The translations under genes were made by a program, and so were the position numbers. DNA of 51,972 bases from Bacteroidales bacterium (lineage in GTDB: Bacteria; Bacteroidota; Bacteroidia; Bacteroidales; UBA932), in assembly GCA_017443465.1 (NCBI GenBank), contig JAFRXO010000039.1, positions 1-51,972 on the forward strand. Direction: 5' to 3'. Of this stretch, positions 16,762 to 26,691 are shown piece after piece. Each line of letters starts with the position of its first letter. Position 1 is the first letter of the stretch. Under the pieces are notes generated by a model that worked only from the letters and a program-made list of their open reading frames with translations, was not told the DNA's origin and did no database searches.

Positions 16762-18078
16762 ATGAAAAAGATACTTGCCTTCGCCATCGCAGCCCTCGTG
16801 CTTAGCGCGTCGCTTGATGCCCAGACATATGATGTTCTTGACAAGGTCCGCGCGGACTGGCGCCTGCGCAGCGGCATGGAAGGCCCACATCGCCTCGGTC
16901 CCGGAGACCTGGGACAGATGAGCAAGGCGCCGCGAGGCTACAAGCCCTTCTATATCAGCCATTACGGCCGTCATGGTTCCCGCACCGCGTGGAATTCCGG
17001 GACATATGAACTCATCCACAAGGTCTTCTCCCAGGCTCATGAAGAAGGAAAACTGACCTCGAAAGGCGAAGAATTCTACAGAAAATACGAGGACTTCTAC
17101 CTTGTGCCTTTCGTCAATTCAGGGGACCTTGTTCCGCTGGGTTACCAGCAGCACAAGGTGATCGGAGAATGGACATATGACCAGTTCCCCTCTGTCTTCA
17201 AGGGCTCGAAAAAGGTAGATGCCGTAGTGTCCACATCCCAGCGGAGCATAGTCAGCATGGGCTCTTTCTGCCTCAGTCTCAAGGGGAGGAATCCCAAGCT
17301 GGACATATACATGGAGTCCAGCCATACGAACATGACTGTCGCTGCTCCGACCAGCGCCCCCAAGCAGTTCATCCGCTATTTCAAAGGTCAGTTCGATTCT
17401 CCGGTGGGTGAGAGCAGGTCGGCTTTCTCTTCCAGGATAGTGGATTACGACAGGGTCCTCGGGAACTTCTTCAACGATGTTTCTTTCCTGGATCAGTTTG
17501 ACGGTGGCAAGGCTAAGTTCTGCAGTGAACTCAACATGCTGCTGGGCGGCTACCAGAACTACACCGAGAAACACATATTCGATGGCTATATTTCCGATGA
17601 GGATATGTTAAAACTCTGGGAATCCAGCAATTACTCGTCCTATTGCAACGATCAGGTCAACAGGTACGGAAACATTCCCCTGCTGGAGGACGTCATCGAG
17701 AAGGCTGAGGCCGCGTTCCGGAATCCTGGCATGGCCGCTAACCTTCGCTTCGGGCATGACTACGTGGTCGAGGCTTTCCTTACCCTGATCAATGCTAACG
17801 GCTGCGGAACGATAGTGGACAAGGCTGAAGACGCCAAGTATTGGTTCCAGAACTACACCATTCCGATGGCTACCACTGTCCTGTTCGTGTTCTACAAGAA
17901 CAACCGGAATGACATCCTCTTCAAGCTGGTCTGGAATGAGCATGAAGCAACCCTGCCCCAGATCACTCCGGTGCAGGGTAACTATTACCGTTGGTCCGAT
18001 TTCAAGGCCTGGGCGAAGAGGCTGATGGAGCAGCATCCTGAGATCCAGCGTCCTGCGGCCGAAGCCAAAGCTGCTTAG
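16762..18078 (+). CDS. Histidine acid phosphatase, MINPP/phytase-like
   Basis: This 438-residue exported protein has a signal peptide (MKKILAFAIAALVLSASLDAQ). The branch-2 histidine phosphatase signature is YGRHGSR at about 68-74, with the phosphoryl-accepting His in RHG. The proton donor region is NEHEATLP near residue 395, containing the HE/HAE-type pair seen in multiple inositol polyphosphate phosphatases. Bacteroidota MINPP homologues degrade phytate released from plant material in the gut. Start 16762 is chosen for its signal peptide and upstream promoter. Convergent with the GH43 gene; the long palindrome at 18095-18224 fills the gap between them. Confidence 0.88.
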   Translation: MKKILAFAIAALVLSASLDAQTYDVLDKVRADWRLRSGMEGPHRLGPGDLGQMSKAPRGYKPFYISHYGRHGSRTAWNSGTYELIHKVFSQAHEEGKLTSKGEEFYRKYEDFYLVPFVNSGDLVPLGYQQHKVIGEWTYDQFPSVFKGSKKVDAVVSTSQRSIVSMGSFCLSLKGRNPKLDIYMESSHTNMTVAAPTSAPKQFIRYFKGQFDSPVGESRSAFSSRIVDYDRVLGNFFNDVSFLDQFDGGKAKFCSELNMLLGGYQNYTEKHIFDGYISDEDMLKLWESSNYSSYCNDQVNRYGNIPLLEDVIEKAEAAFRNPGMAANLRFGHDYVVEAFLTLINANGCGTIVDKAEDAKYWFQNYTIPMATTVLFVFYKNNRNDILFKLVWNEHEATLPQITPVQGNYYRWSDFKAWAKRLMEQHPEIQRPAAEAKAA

Positions 18079-18094
18079 CGCAAGTAATTCCGAC

Positions 18095-18224
18095 CTTTCG
18101 GCGGGCTATATGCCCCTGAAAACCCGTAGCCGCCCTCGGCTTCGTTGAGAGGGAGGGGCCCAACCGCAGGTTGGGAGGGATGAGCGAAGCGAACGGTTTT
18201 CAGGGGCATATAGCCCGCCGAAAG
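18095..18224. repeat. Long intergenic palindrome, family member 1
   Basis: Bases 18095-18124 and 18195-18224 are a perfect 30-base inverted repeat. Inside lie GCTTCG (18139-18144) against CGAAGC (18185-18190) and a central hairpin CCCAACC/GGTTGGG (18159-18175). The inner halves (CCCGTAGCC, CCCTCGGCT and GAGCGAAGCGA) are shared with the element at 29113-29234, while the outer arms differ completely. It sits between two convergent genes and lacks a T-run. Confidence 0.8.
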
Positions 18225-18230
18225 CCAGTC

Positions 18231-19352
18231 TTAGTCTTCCAGTTTCCAGCTGTCCTGCCATTCGACGACAGGAGTCCCGTCTTTCTTGAAAGTGATAGGA
18301 AGCCATATGTAGCGGGCATCAATCGGATGCCTGGGCCTCCATATGTCCGCCATGAATATGAACTGCGGTTCTTTGCCTTTACGCTCGACCTTGAGGATGT
18401 AGGTGCTCTGTCCTCCGAACGTGATGTCCTGGTCCGGGCCAACGCAGGGAGAATCGTATTCGACCCAGGGGCCGTGGATGTCCGTAGCTGAATACATCCT
18501 CGCTTTGTTGGGAGCCCAACCGGTGCAGCCGCTGCATATGAGCCAGTACCTTCCGTCACGGCGGAATATGGCCGGAGCTTCGTTCTGGCGGGCCGGAGCC
18601 ACCCTCCAGTACTTCCCGTCATGCTGGGTGTAGTCGTCGGTCAGCGATGCGAACTGAAGTGTCATGTTCTCCTCTGAGGCGAAGATGTGGTAAGCCTTTC
18701 CGTCATCATCCACGAAGACCGTCTGGTCGCGGGCCATCTGCCCCTCCTCGAAATCCCTCTTGAGATAGAAGCCGTCACGGATCGCGGCTATCCATTCGGG
18801 AGTCCATGATTTTTCCGGGAGGGGCTCGTCGCTAATGCTCTTGGGATCAATTCCTTCCGGCCATATGCCCGGATTTGCCCTGCCCGAACGGAGGAAGGTG
18901 TAAGGGCCTTCGGGCTTGTCGCTGACAGCGACTCCGTAACGGGCGGCCTTGTATCCCTGGCCTTTCAATTCGAGGTGGAACCACATCACGAACTTCCCGG
19001 TCTTCTGGTTGTAAACGACCTTCGGCCTTTCGATAATGCACCCCTTCTCGATGTCGCTTCCCGGCTCCTCGCTTACGCTGAGGGCCACTCCGAGATTCTC
19101 CCAGGTGCTGAGGTCCTTCGAACGGTAGCAGGTGACTCCAACAAGGGCGTTGCTTGTGTGCTCGCTCTTGTACTCTCCGAACCAGTACCAGGCATCTTTG
19201 TACTGTAGGATTCCGCCTCCGTGGGCGTTGACATGCACTCCCTGGGTGTCAGGCCATATGGCTCCGCTGACTATCTCTCCCGCGGGAGTGGGTGCGTTGC
19301 TGCATGCGCAGAAAATTGCCGCCGCGAAGGCAGCGGAAAGCAATCTTTTCAT
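18231..19352 (-). CDS. GH43 enzyme, exo-beta-1,3-galactanase-like
   Basis: This 373-residue predicted lipoprotein (FCACSN, Cys17) is of the GH43 propeller type. The N-terminal motif is VNAHGGGILQYKDAWYWFGEY near 42-61, with HGGG where most GH43 proteins carry the catalytic Asp. This is the hallmark of subfamily 24 exo-beta-1,3-galactanases. Other acidic sites are Glu109 (IIERPKVVYN), Asp209 (ARDQTVFVDDDGKAY) and Glu258 (NEAPAIF), with GCTGWAPN further on. The expected action is release of galactose from the backbone of arabinogalactan proteins. It is followed on the same strand by a CE1-like esterase gene (upstream, 11 bases apart), so the two probably form an operon. Confidence 0.85.
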   Translation of the reverse strand: MKRLLSAAFAAAIFCACSNAPTPAGEIVSGAIWPDTQGVHVNAHGGGILQYKDAWYWFGEYKSEHTSNALVGVTCYRSKDLSTWENLGVALSVSEEPGSDIEKGCIIERPKVVYNQKTGKFVMWFHLELKGQGYKAARYGVAVSDKPEGPYTFLRSGRANPGIWPEGIDPKSISDEPLPEKSWTPEWIAAIRDGFYLKRDFEEGQMARDQTVFVDDDGKAYHIFASEENMTLQFASLTDDYTQHDGKYWRVAPARQNEAPAIFRRDGRYWLICSGCTGWAPNKARMYSATDIHGPWVEYDSPCVGPDQDITFGGQSTYILKVERKGKEPQFIFMADIWRPRHPIDARYIWLPITFKKDGTPVVEWQDSWKLED

Positions 19353-19363
19353 ATGACTGTGGT

Positions 19364-20602
<1,239 letters not shown>

Positions 20603-20658
20603 TTAGTGCTCTAAAATAAGCCAAAATTTCGTAAATTGCACCATAATCCTCTATTAAA

Positions 20659-22629
20659 ATGAAAAATAGACTGTTAGCTATCCTGTCAGTTGTCGCAGCG
20701 GCGCTGCTGCTTTCCTCATGCGGCAACGGAGTCCCGAAAGGATTCCAGGAAGAGGCAGATGACACCTCGGCCGATGTCGTCGCAACCTTCGATTATGGAG
20801 CCATGGCGGCCCTCGGACATCCCCGCGTAATGATTACAGCGGACGGATTCAAGGACCTGTCCCGCAAACTGAAGAAAGGCGGTCCGGAATATTCTACCCT
20901 CCGGAAAATCAGCGACATATTAATAAACTTCGCTGACGCGCGCATCGAAAAGAACGACGTACCCGAGTACAAGCTTGATGATTCCAACACCCGCCTCCTC
21001 GGCCAGTCGCGCAAAACCCTCGAGCGTGTCACCTCTTTCGCATATGCCTACAGGATCACGAAGGATCCGAAATATCTCGAGGCGGCTAAGAAAGACATGT
21101 CTATAGTCTGTGCTTTCAAGGACTGGCATCCTTCGCACTTCCTTGATGTCGGAGAGATGGCCCTTGCGGTGGCGATCGGATATGACTGGCTTTACTATGA
21201 CCTTCCGCTGGACCTGAGGACGGCCGCCCACAGATGCATGGCGGATTATGCATTGAAGATATGCAGCGACCACTGGTATGTGCCCGCCGTAAACAACTGG
21301 AACCAGGTCTGCAACGCCGGAATGGTAGCTTCTGCAATTGCCATCTACGAGAAGGACAAGGCTCTCAGCACCAGGATCATAGAGGAGGCCATCCCCAGCA
21401 ACAAGCACGCCCAGGAGGGCATGTATTCTCCGGACGGCAACTATCCTGAGGGCTATGGCTACTGGAACTACGGAACCGGTTTCGAGACCCTTCTGCTCCA
21501 GATGCTGGACACCGCATTCGGCAACGATGCCGGACTTTCCGCGGTCCCCGGTTTCATGGACACAGGCAAATATATGCTTTACATGGCATCCCCGAACGAC
21601 GGGTGCTTCTCATATGCTGACGGAGCCAGTGAGACCGAAAGTCCACGTTCCGGAATGTTCTGGTTCGCTGCGAAGACCGGCGACCAGTCCCTGCTGATGA
21701 ATGAACTCCGTCTCCTTGACGAGGGCAGGTACACGGGCGGTGACATTGTGGCGGCATCCGTTCCCTGCTTCATCAAGGATTTCCCGATCGATTTGACAAA
21801 GACCGTCAAGCCTGAGAAAGACATATGGTACGGCAAGGGTCTGATTCCGGTCGTGATGGTACACACCGGATGGAACTTCGATGAAGGCGATGTCTATCTC
21901 GGCGCCATGGCCAGCGGAGCAGGTCACAGCCACGGACATCTGGATGCCGGAGCCTTTGTCTTCGAATCACAGGGCGTGCGCTGGTCAGAAGACCTCAAGT
22001 GCCCTGCATATGCGACCATGGAGAATGCCCTGAGCGCTGCCGGAGGCGGCTTCTGGGATATGTCCCAGAACAGCCTGCGCTGGGATATCCTCCGTCTGAA
22101 CAACGTCAACCACAGCACTTTACTGTTCGAGAACACCGACGGAAGCGTCAAGGACAGGCTGCATCCTACCGACCAGCTCGTAGCCCTCACCAGCATGGAG
22201 GAGGTCTATGACAAGCCGGAGTGCATGGGCGCGAAATTCGACCTTACCCCTGCATATGCAGACCAGGTGGCCTCCGTCCACAGGACGGCCCAGGTGATCG
22301 ACGGCAAGACCCTCCGCATCACGGATGAGGTTACGGCCAAGCCTAGGATGGCCGCCAGGATGCAGTGGAGGATGATGACTGCGGCCAAGGTCGAAGTCGC
22401 CGCCGACGGAGAGACCCTCACCCGGAACGGCAAGTCCCTTCTTCTGACCGCAGAGAGCTCGGATGCAGCCGTGAAGCCGGTTTATGCTTCCTGGTCCGCC
22501 GACCGTCCGGCTGGATGGACTCCACGTACATGGGATCCCTCCAACGCCGACTACACCATCGCCGGCTATTTTGCCGTGATTCCCGCCGGAAAGACCGTTA
22601 AATTCGTAACCACATTATCAGCCAAATGA
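20659..22629 (+). CDS. Heparinase II/III-like polysaccharide lyase lipoprotein (copy 1)
   Basis: This 656-residue lipoprotein (lipobox LSSC, Cys21) has an all-helical toroid-like domain (about 60-370), with NNWNQVCNAG at 212-221 and EGYGYWNYGTG near 264. A C-terminal beta-sandwich of heparinase II/III type carries GHSHGHLDAGAF near 422. Such proteins are lyases acting on uronic-acid-containing glycans; the PL family cannot be fixed by eye. The stop overlaps the start of a close paralogue by four bases (ATGA), indicating translational coupling. The duplicated pair and the following PL8 gene suggest a dedicated acidic-glycan pathway. Confidence 0.85.
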   Translation: MKNRLLAILSVVAAALLLSSCGNGVPKGFQEEADDTSADVVATFDYGAMAALGHPRVMITADGFKDLSRKLKKGGPEYSTLRKISDILINFADARIEKNDVPEYKLDDSNTRLLGQSRKTLERVTSFAYAYRITKDPKYLEAAKKDMSIVCAFKDWHPSHFLDVGEMALAVAIGYDWLYYDLPLDLRTAAHRCMADYALKICSDHWYVPAVNNWNQVCNAGMVASAIAIYEKDKALSTRIIEEAIPSNKHAQEGMYSPDGNYPEGYGYWNYGTGFETLLLQMLDTAFGNDAGLSAVPGFMDTGKYMLYMASPNDGCFSYADGASETESPRSGMFWFAAKTGDQSLLMNELRLLDEGRYTGGDIVAASVPCFIKDFPIDLTKTVKPEKDIWYGKGLIPVVMVHTGWNFDEGDVYLGAMASGAGHSHGHLDAGAFVFESQGVRWSEDLKCPAYATMENALSAAGGGFWDMSQNSLRWDILRLNNVNHSTLLFENTDGSVKDRLHPTDQLVALTSMEEVYDKPECMGAKFDLTPAYADQVASVHRTAQVIDGKTLRITDEVTAKPRMAARMQWRMMTAAKVEVAADGETLTRNGKSLLLTAESSDAAVKPVYASWSADRPAGWTPRTWDPSNADYTIAGYFAVIPAGKTVKFVTTLSAK

Positions 22630-24602
22630 AAAAGATAGTTTTAACAATCCTGTCAATTGCCGCTGCGGCCCTGTTGCTGTGTTCTTGCGGCAATGGTATC
22701 CCGAAAGGATTCCAGGAAGAGGCAGATGACACCTCGGCCGATGTTGTCGCAACTTTCGACTACGGGGCGATGGCAGCCCTCGGGCATCCCCGCATCATGA
22801 TTACCGCGGACGGATTCAAGGACCTGTCCCGCAAACTGAAAAAAGGCGGTCCGGAATATTCGACCCTCCGAAAATTCAACGACATAATCATCAAGCGGGC
22901 CGATGAAATCATAGAAAAGAAAATCGTACCCGAGTACAAACTTGATGAATCCAACACGCGCCTTCTGGGTCAGTCCCGCAGAGCCCTCGAAGGCCTGTCA
23001 TCCTTCGCATATGCCTACAGGATCACGAAGGACCCCAAGTACATCGAAGCAGCCAAGGAATATCTTTCCATAGTATGCGTTTTCAAGGACTGGCATCCGC
23101 AGCACTACCTTGACACCGGCGAGATGTCCCTCGCAGTCGCAATTGCATATGACTGGCTTTACTATGAGCTTCCTCTCGACGTGAGGACGCTGGCTCATGA
23201 GAAAATGGTGGAATATGCATTGAACATATGCGACAAACAGTGGTATGTCACCGGACTGAACAACTGGAATCAGGTCTGCAACGCGGGAATGGTAGCCGCC
23301 GCGATAGCCATTTACGAGAAGGACAAGGTCCTCAGCACCCGTATCATTGAGGATGCCATTCCGAGCAACAGGCGTGCACAGGAGGCCATTTATGCTCCGG
23401 ATGGTGCCTATCCTGAAGGTTATGGATACTGGGACTACGGTACCGGTTTCGAGACCCTTCTTTTAAAGATGCTGGACACCGCATTCGGAAACGATGCGGG
23501 CCTTTCCCAGACCCCGGGTTTCATGGGCACAGCCAAATATATGCTTTATATGGCATCTCCGAACGACGGTTGCTTCTCATATGCCGACGGAGGCAGCAGC
23601 AGGGAGGTTCCCCATGGTGGAATGTGGTGGTTCGCCGCCAAGACCGGTGACCAGTCCCTGCTCGTGAACGAGTTGCGTCTCCTGAATGAAGACAAGTACA
23701 CAGGAGGAGAAATGCAGCGAATCACCGCTGCGATTCCCTGTTTCATCAAGGATTTCCCGATCGATGCGTCCAAAACCGTCAAGCCGGACAAGGAGATGTG
23801 GTCCGGACAGGGTATAGTGCCGGTCGTTCTGGTGCACACCGGATGGAATTTCGATGAAGGAGATGTTTATCTGGGTGCGATGGGCGGCGGAGCATACCAC
23901 AGCCACGGACATATGGATGCCGGGGCATTCGTCTTCGAATCCCAGGGAGTACGCTGGTCTGAGGACCGCCCACGTCCTTCATATGCACTGATGGAGAATG
24001 CCCTGCGCGAAGCCGGTGGAAGCTTCTGGGACATGGCCCAGAACGCCCTGCGCTGGGATATCCTGCTGATGAACAACATATGCCACAGCACTTTGCTGTT
24101 CGAGAACACCGACGGAAGCGTCAAAAACAGGCTGCATGCTACCGACCAGCTCGTTGCTCTCACCACGATGGAGGAGACATATGACAAGCCGGAGTGCATG
24201 GGAGCGAAATTCGACCTGACCCCGGCATATGCCGACCAGGTGGCGTCCGTCCACAGGACGGCCCAGATTATCGACGGCAAGGTCCTCCGGATTACGGACG
24301 AGGTTACCGCCAAACCCAGGATGGCCGCCAGGATGCAGTGGAGGATGATGACAGGCGCGAAGGTTGAGGTCTCGCCTGCCGGAGAAACCCTTTCCAAGGA
24401 CGGCAAGTCCATAGTCCTGACCGCAGAGAGCTCTGACGCGTCGGTCAAGCCCGTTTATGCTTCCTGGTCCGCAGAGCGCCCGGCAGGATGGACTCCGCGC
24501 ACTTGGGATCCTTCCAATGCCGACTTCACAATCGCCGGTTATTCGGCGGTGGTACCTGCCGGAAAGACTGTTAAATTCGTTACTACTTTATCAGCCAAAT
24601 GA
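22626..24602 (+). CDS. Heparinase II/III-like polysaccharide lyase lipoprotein (copy 2)
   Basis: This is a 658-residue paralogue of the preceding protein with the same architecture: lipobox LCSC, helical toroid, and a C-terminal lyase sandwich with HSHGHMDAGAF. The segment just after the lipobox and the last 150 residues are nearly identical to copy 1, even at DNA level, whereas the region around residues 85-210 has diverged (for example copy 2 reads VTGLNNWNQ where copy 1 reads VPAVNNWNQ). This is a tandem duplication followed by specialisation or patchy gene conversion. Its stop overlaps the PL8 start by four bases. Confidence 0.85.
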   Translation: MKKIVLTILSIAAAALLLCSCGNGIPKGFQEEADDTSADVVATFDYGAMAALGHPRIMITADGFKDLSRKLKKGGPEYSTLRKFNDIIIKRADEIIEKKIVPEYKLDESNTRLLGQSRRALEGLSSFAYAYRITKDPKYIEAAKEYLSIVCVFKDWHPQHYLDTGEMSLAVAIAYDWLYYELPLDVRTLAHEKMVEYALNICDKQWYVTGLNNWNQVCNAGMVAAAIAIYEKDKVLSTRIIEDAIPSNRRAQEAIYAPDGAYPEGYGYWDYGTGFETLLLKMLDTAFGNDAGLSQTPGFMGTAKYMLYMASPNDGCFSYADGGSSREVPHGGMWWFAAKTGDQSLLVNELRLLNEDKYTGGEMQRITAAIPCFIKDFPIDASKTVKPDKEMWSGQGIVPVVLVHTGWNFDEGDVYLGAMGGGAYHSHGHMDAGAFVFESQGVRWSEDRPRPSYALMENALREAGGSFWDMAQNALRWDILLMNNICHSTLLFENTDGSVKNRLHATDQLVALTTMEETYDKPECMGAKFDLTPAYADQVASVHRTAQIIDGKVLRITDEVTAKPRMAARMQWRMMTGAKVEVSPAGETLSKDGKSIVLTAESSDASVKPVYASWSAERPAGWTPRTWDPSNADFTIAGYSAVVPAGKTVKFVTTLSAK

Positions 24603-26602
24603 AAAAGACTCTTGTGATCATCGCGGCCCTGTGCATGTCTTTTGCGGGCCGGGCCGACTCTCTCAAAGAGCTCAGGGAGGTGAGGAACGCATACGTAAAA
24701 GTAGAGCTCTCAGACTGGTCGGTCAACTCGAAGACAGCCGAAAACTTCCTCAAGTACTCTGATTACGGCAACCAGAACAACTGTGAGATCAGGGAGCTGT
24801 ACATCGAAGTCGCAATGCCTGACAAGGAGAGAGAGAGGCTGGTCTCTCTGTTCGACAAGTCCAAGAGGCAGTGGAAGGACCTGAATTATGCCGATCAGTC
24901 CAGGGGCAGCTGGAATACGGGTGTCCATATGGCCCGTGTCCAGGCCCTTTCAAAGCTATATGCCTCGGGTGGTTACAAGTCGAAAGAACTTCATGACATA
25001 GTCCATGCCGCCCTGGATTGGTGGATTGAGGAGCACCCCATCAATCCTAACTGGTGGCACAACAACATCGGAATCCCCAGGAAGATGGCGTCGACTATGC
25101 TCATGCTGCAGAAAGAATTGTCCCAAAAAGAGATAGAGGGATGTCTCGCTGTCCTCGACCATGCCAAGTTCGGGATGACGGGCCAGAACCGTGTCTGGCT
25201 TGCAGGCATCAACATCATGAGGGGACTGTTCATGGAAGATGAAGATCTCGTGCGTAAGGCAATCGCCGAGATCGACGATGAAATAAAGGTTACTACCGAA
25301 GAGGGAATCCAGGAAGACTGGTCGTTCCATCAGCACGGCCCGCAGATCCAGCTCGGCAATTACGGCCTCGCTTTCGCCGACAACGTGTCGTTCTGGATGA
25401 GGGTGTTCAAAGGCACGAGCTATCAGTTCTCCAAGGAGAAGATCCAGATCATTGAGAATTACGTCCGCAAGGGTCTTTCATGGGCCTTCTGGCGCGGAGT
25501 GATGGATCATAATTACAGGGGGAGGCAGCCATTCTACGAAAGCGGTCCCGGTAAGGCATATGCTTTCGCCGTAGTGGCGGAGAACCTGGCCGAGGCGCTT
25601 AACGACTCGTTCTTCAAGAAGCTGGCTATGACCAATCTGGAGCCTGAGAAATACGAGAATACCCTTATTGGTTCGAAGTTCTTCCCGCGTTCCGACTGCG
25701 GAATCTACCGTGCACAGGACTGGTATGCTTCCATCAGGATGCATTCCGAAAGGACCATCGGATTCGAGAGGACCAATGCGGAAAACACCCTGAGCAACTT
25801 CTCTGCCGACGGTGCCCTTCTGATCATGAGGGACGGCCCTGAGTATGACGACATTCCTCCTATCTGGGATTGGCGCAAGATCCCTGGGACGACTACATAT
25901 GAGGACGGACTGCCCCTGAAGATGGATAATTCCAGGGAAGGGAGGCAGAACAACTCCAAGCATGTCGGCGGCCTTGCCTGGGATGATGTGATGGCTTCGA
26001 CAATGGAACTGGAAAGGGACGGCCTTCATGCCATGAAGTCCCAGTTCTTCTTCCCGGGTTTCGTGCTGAATCTCGGAGCCGGCATCACTTCTTCCCGTGC
26101 CGAAATCAGCGATGTTACCACCGCTTTGGAGCAGAACCACCTCAAGGGGTCTGTCCGCCAGGGCAAGGGTTGGGCTTGGCACAACGGGAATGCATATGTC
26201 TCCCTTGACAAGCAGCCGCTGATTGTCACCACCGATGAGCAGGAAGGATCCTGGACTCCTATCTCCCCGACATATGACGGGCCCATCGTCAAGGGAAAGG
26301 TCTTCAAGTGCTGGATCGACCACGGGGCTCTCAGGAGCGGAGAAGGGAAATATGCATATGCAGTGATTCCCGGAGGAAATCCGAGCGTGGCGACTAGCTG
26401 GGCGCGTTCCCCGAAGGTGAAAATCTTGTCGAATACTGCTGACTGCCAGGCGGTTCGCTACGGCTCGACCATATGCGCTGTCTTCCACCGTCCTGGTTCC
26501 ATACGGGTGAAAGGCAAGACTGTAAGTTCGGCGACTCCCGGCATCGTCATCGTCAAGGGCAACGCCTCGAAAGAGTACCCGCTGGATGCGCCGGTAAAGT
26601 AG
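24599..26602 (+). CDS. Polysaccharide lyase family 8-like enzyme
   Basis: This 667-residue exported protein has a signal peptide MKKTLVIIAALCMSFAGRA. The N-terminal alpha/alpha toroid contains the PL8 signature NWWHNNIGIPR at 151-161 and EDWSFHQHGPQIQLGNYG at 239-256, which carries the candidate catalytic His246 and Tyr255. An arginine cluster (WRGVMDHNYRGRQ) follows near 298. The C-terminal half forms beta-sandwich domains. PL8 enzymes cleave hyaluronate, chondroitin, xanthan or related uronate polymers by beta-elimination. The substrate here is not determined, and no SusC/SusD pair is adjacent. It is the last gene of the lyase operon and ends 13 bases before a LacI-type operator. Confidence 0.87.
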   Translation: MKKTLVIIAALCMSFAGRADSLKELREVRNAYVKVELSDWSVNSKTAENFLKYSDYGNQNNCEIRELYIEVAMPDKERERLVSLFDKSKRQWKDLNYADQSRGSWNTGVHMARVQALSKLYASGGYKSKELHDIVHAALDWWIEEHPINPNWWHNNIGIPRKMASTMLMLQKELSQKEIEGCLAVLDHAKFGMTGQNRVWLAGINIMRGLFMEDEDLVRKAIAEIDDEIKVTTEEGIQEDWSFHQHGPQIQLGNYGLAFADNVSFWMRVFKGTSYQFSKEKIQIIENYVRKGLSWAFWRGVMDHNYRGRQPFYESGPGKAYAFAVVAENLAEALNDSFFKKLAMTNLEPEKYENTLIGSKFFPRSDCGIYRAQDWYASIRMHSERTIGFERTNAENTLSNFSADGALLIMRDGPEYDDIPPIWDWRKIPGTTTYEDGLPLKMDNSREGRQNNSKHVGGLAWDDVMASTMELERDGLHAMKSQFFFPGFVLNLGAGITSSRAEISDVTTALEQNHLKGSVRQGKGWAWHNGNAYVSLDKQPLIVTTDEQEGSWTPISPTYDGPIVKGKVFKCWIDHGALRSGEGKYAYAVIPGGNPSVATSWARSPKVKILSNTADCQAVRYGSTICAVFHRPGSIRVKGKTVSSATPGIVIVKGNASKEYPLDAPVK

Positions 26603-26615
26603 GCAGTTTCTCCCT

Positions 26616-26627
26616 GCAAACGTTTGC
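26616..26627. promoter_or_regulatory. LacI-type operator GCAAACGTTTGC before lacI gene
   Basis: GCAAACGTTTGC is a perfect 12-base palindrome with the central CG typical of LacI-family operators. It ends 19 bases before the -7 box of the lacI-type gene, so bound repressor would cover the -33 region (autoregulation). The same palindrome, extended to 14 bases, occurs at 48341-48354. Confidence 0.75.
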
Positions 26628-26646
26628 TGGAAAGGGAAATAATGTT

Positions 26647-26681
26647 TATATTTGTATTGGAAGCCGTGCTGCTTCCAATAC
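26647..26681 (+). promoter_or_regulatory. Promoter and leader hairpin of lacI-type gene
   Basis: TATATTTG (26647-26654) is a consensus -7 box. Immediately after it an 11-base perfect hairpin pairs 26654-26664 with 26671-26681 (GTATTGGAAGC, six-base loop). It would lie at the very 5' end of the mRNA, 10 bases before ATG 26692, where it could stabilise the transcript or limit ribosome access. Confidence 0.6.
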
Positions 26682-26691
26682 TTGTTTTAAA

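Noticed and set aside
18095-18224. Simple intrinsic terminator
   Set aside because: The stem is far longer than needed, lacks a T-run on either strand and shares a conserved core with 29113-29234.
26473-26691. Long N-terminal extension of the LacI-type protein
   Set aside because: The extension lies inside the PL8 gene and before the promoter and operator; the HTH starts right after ATG 26692.
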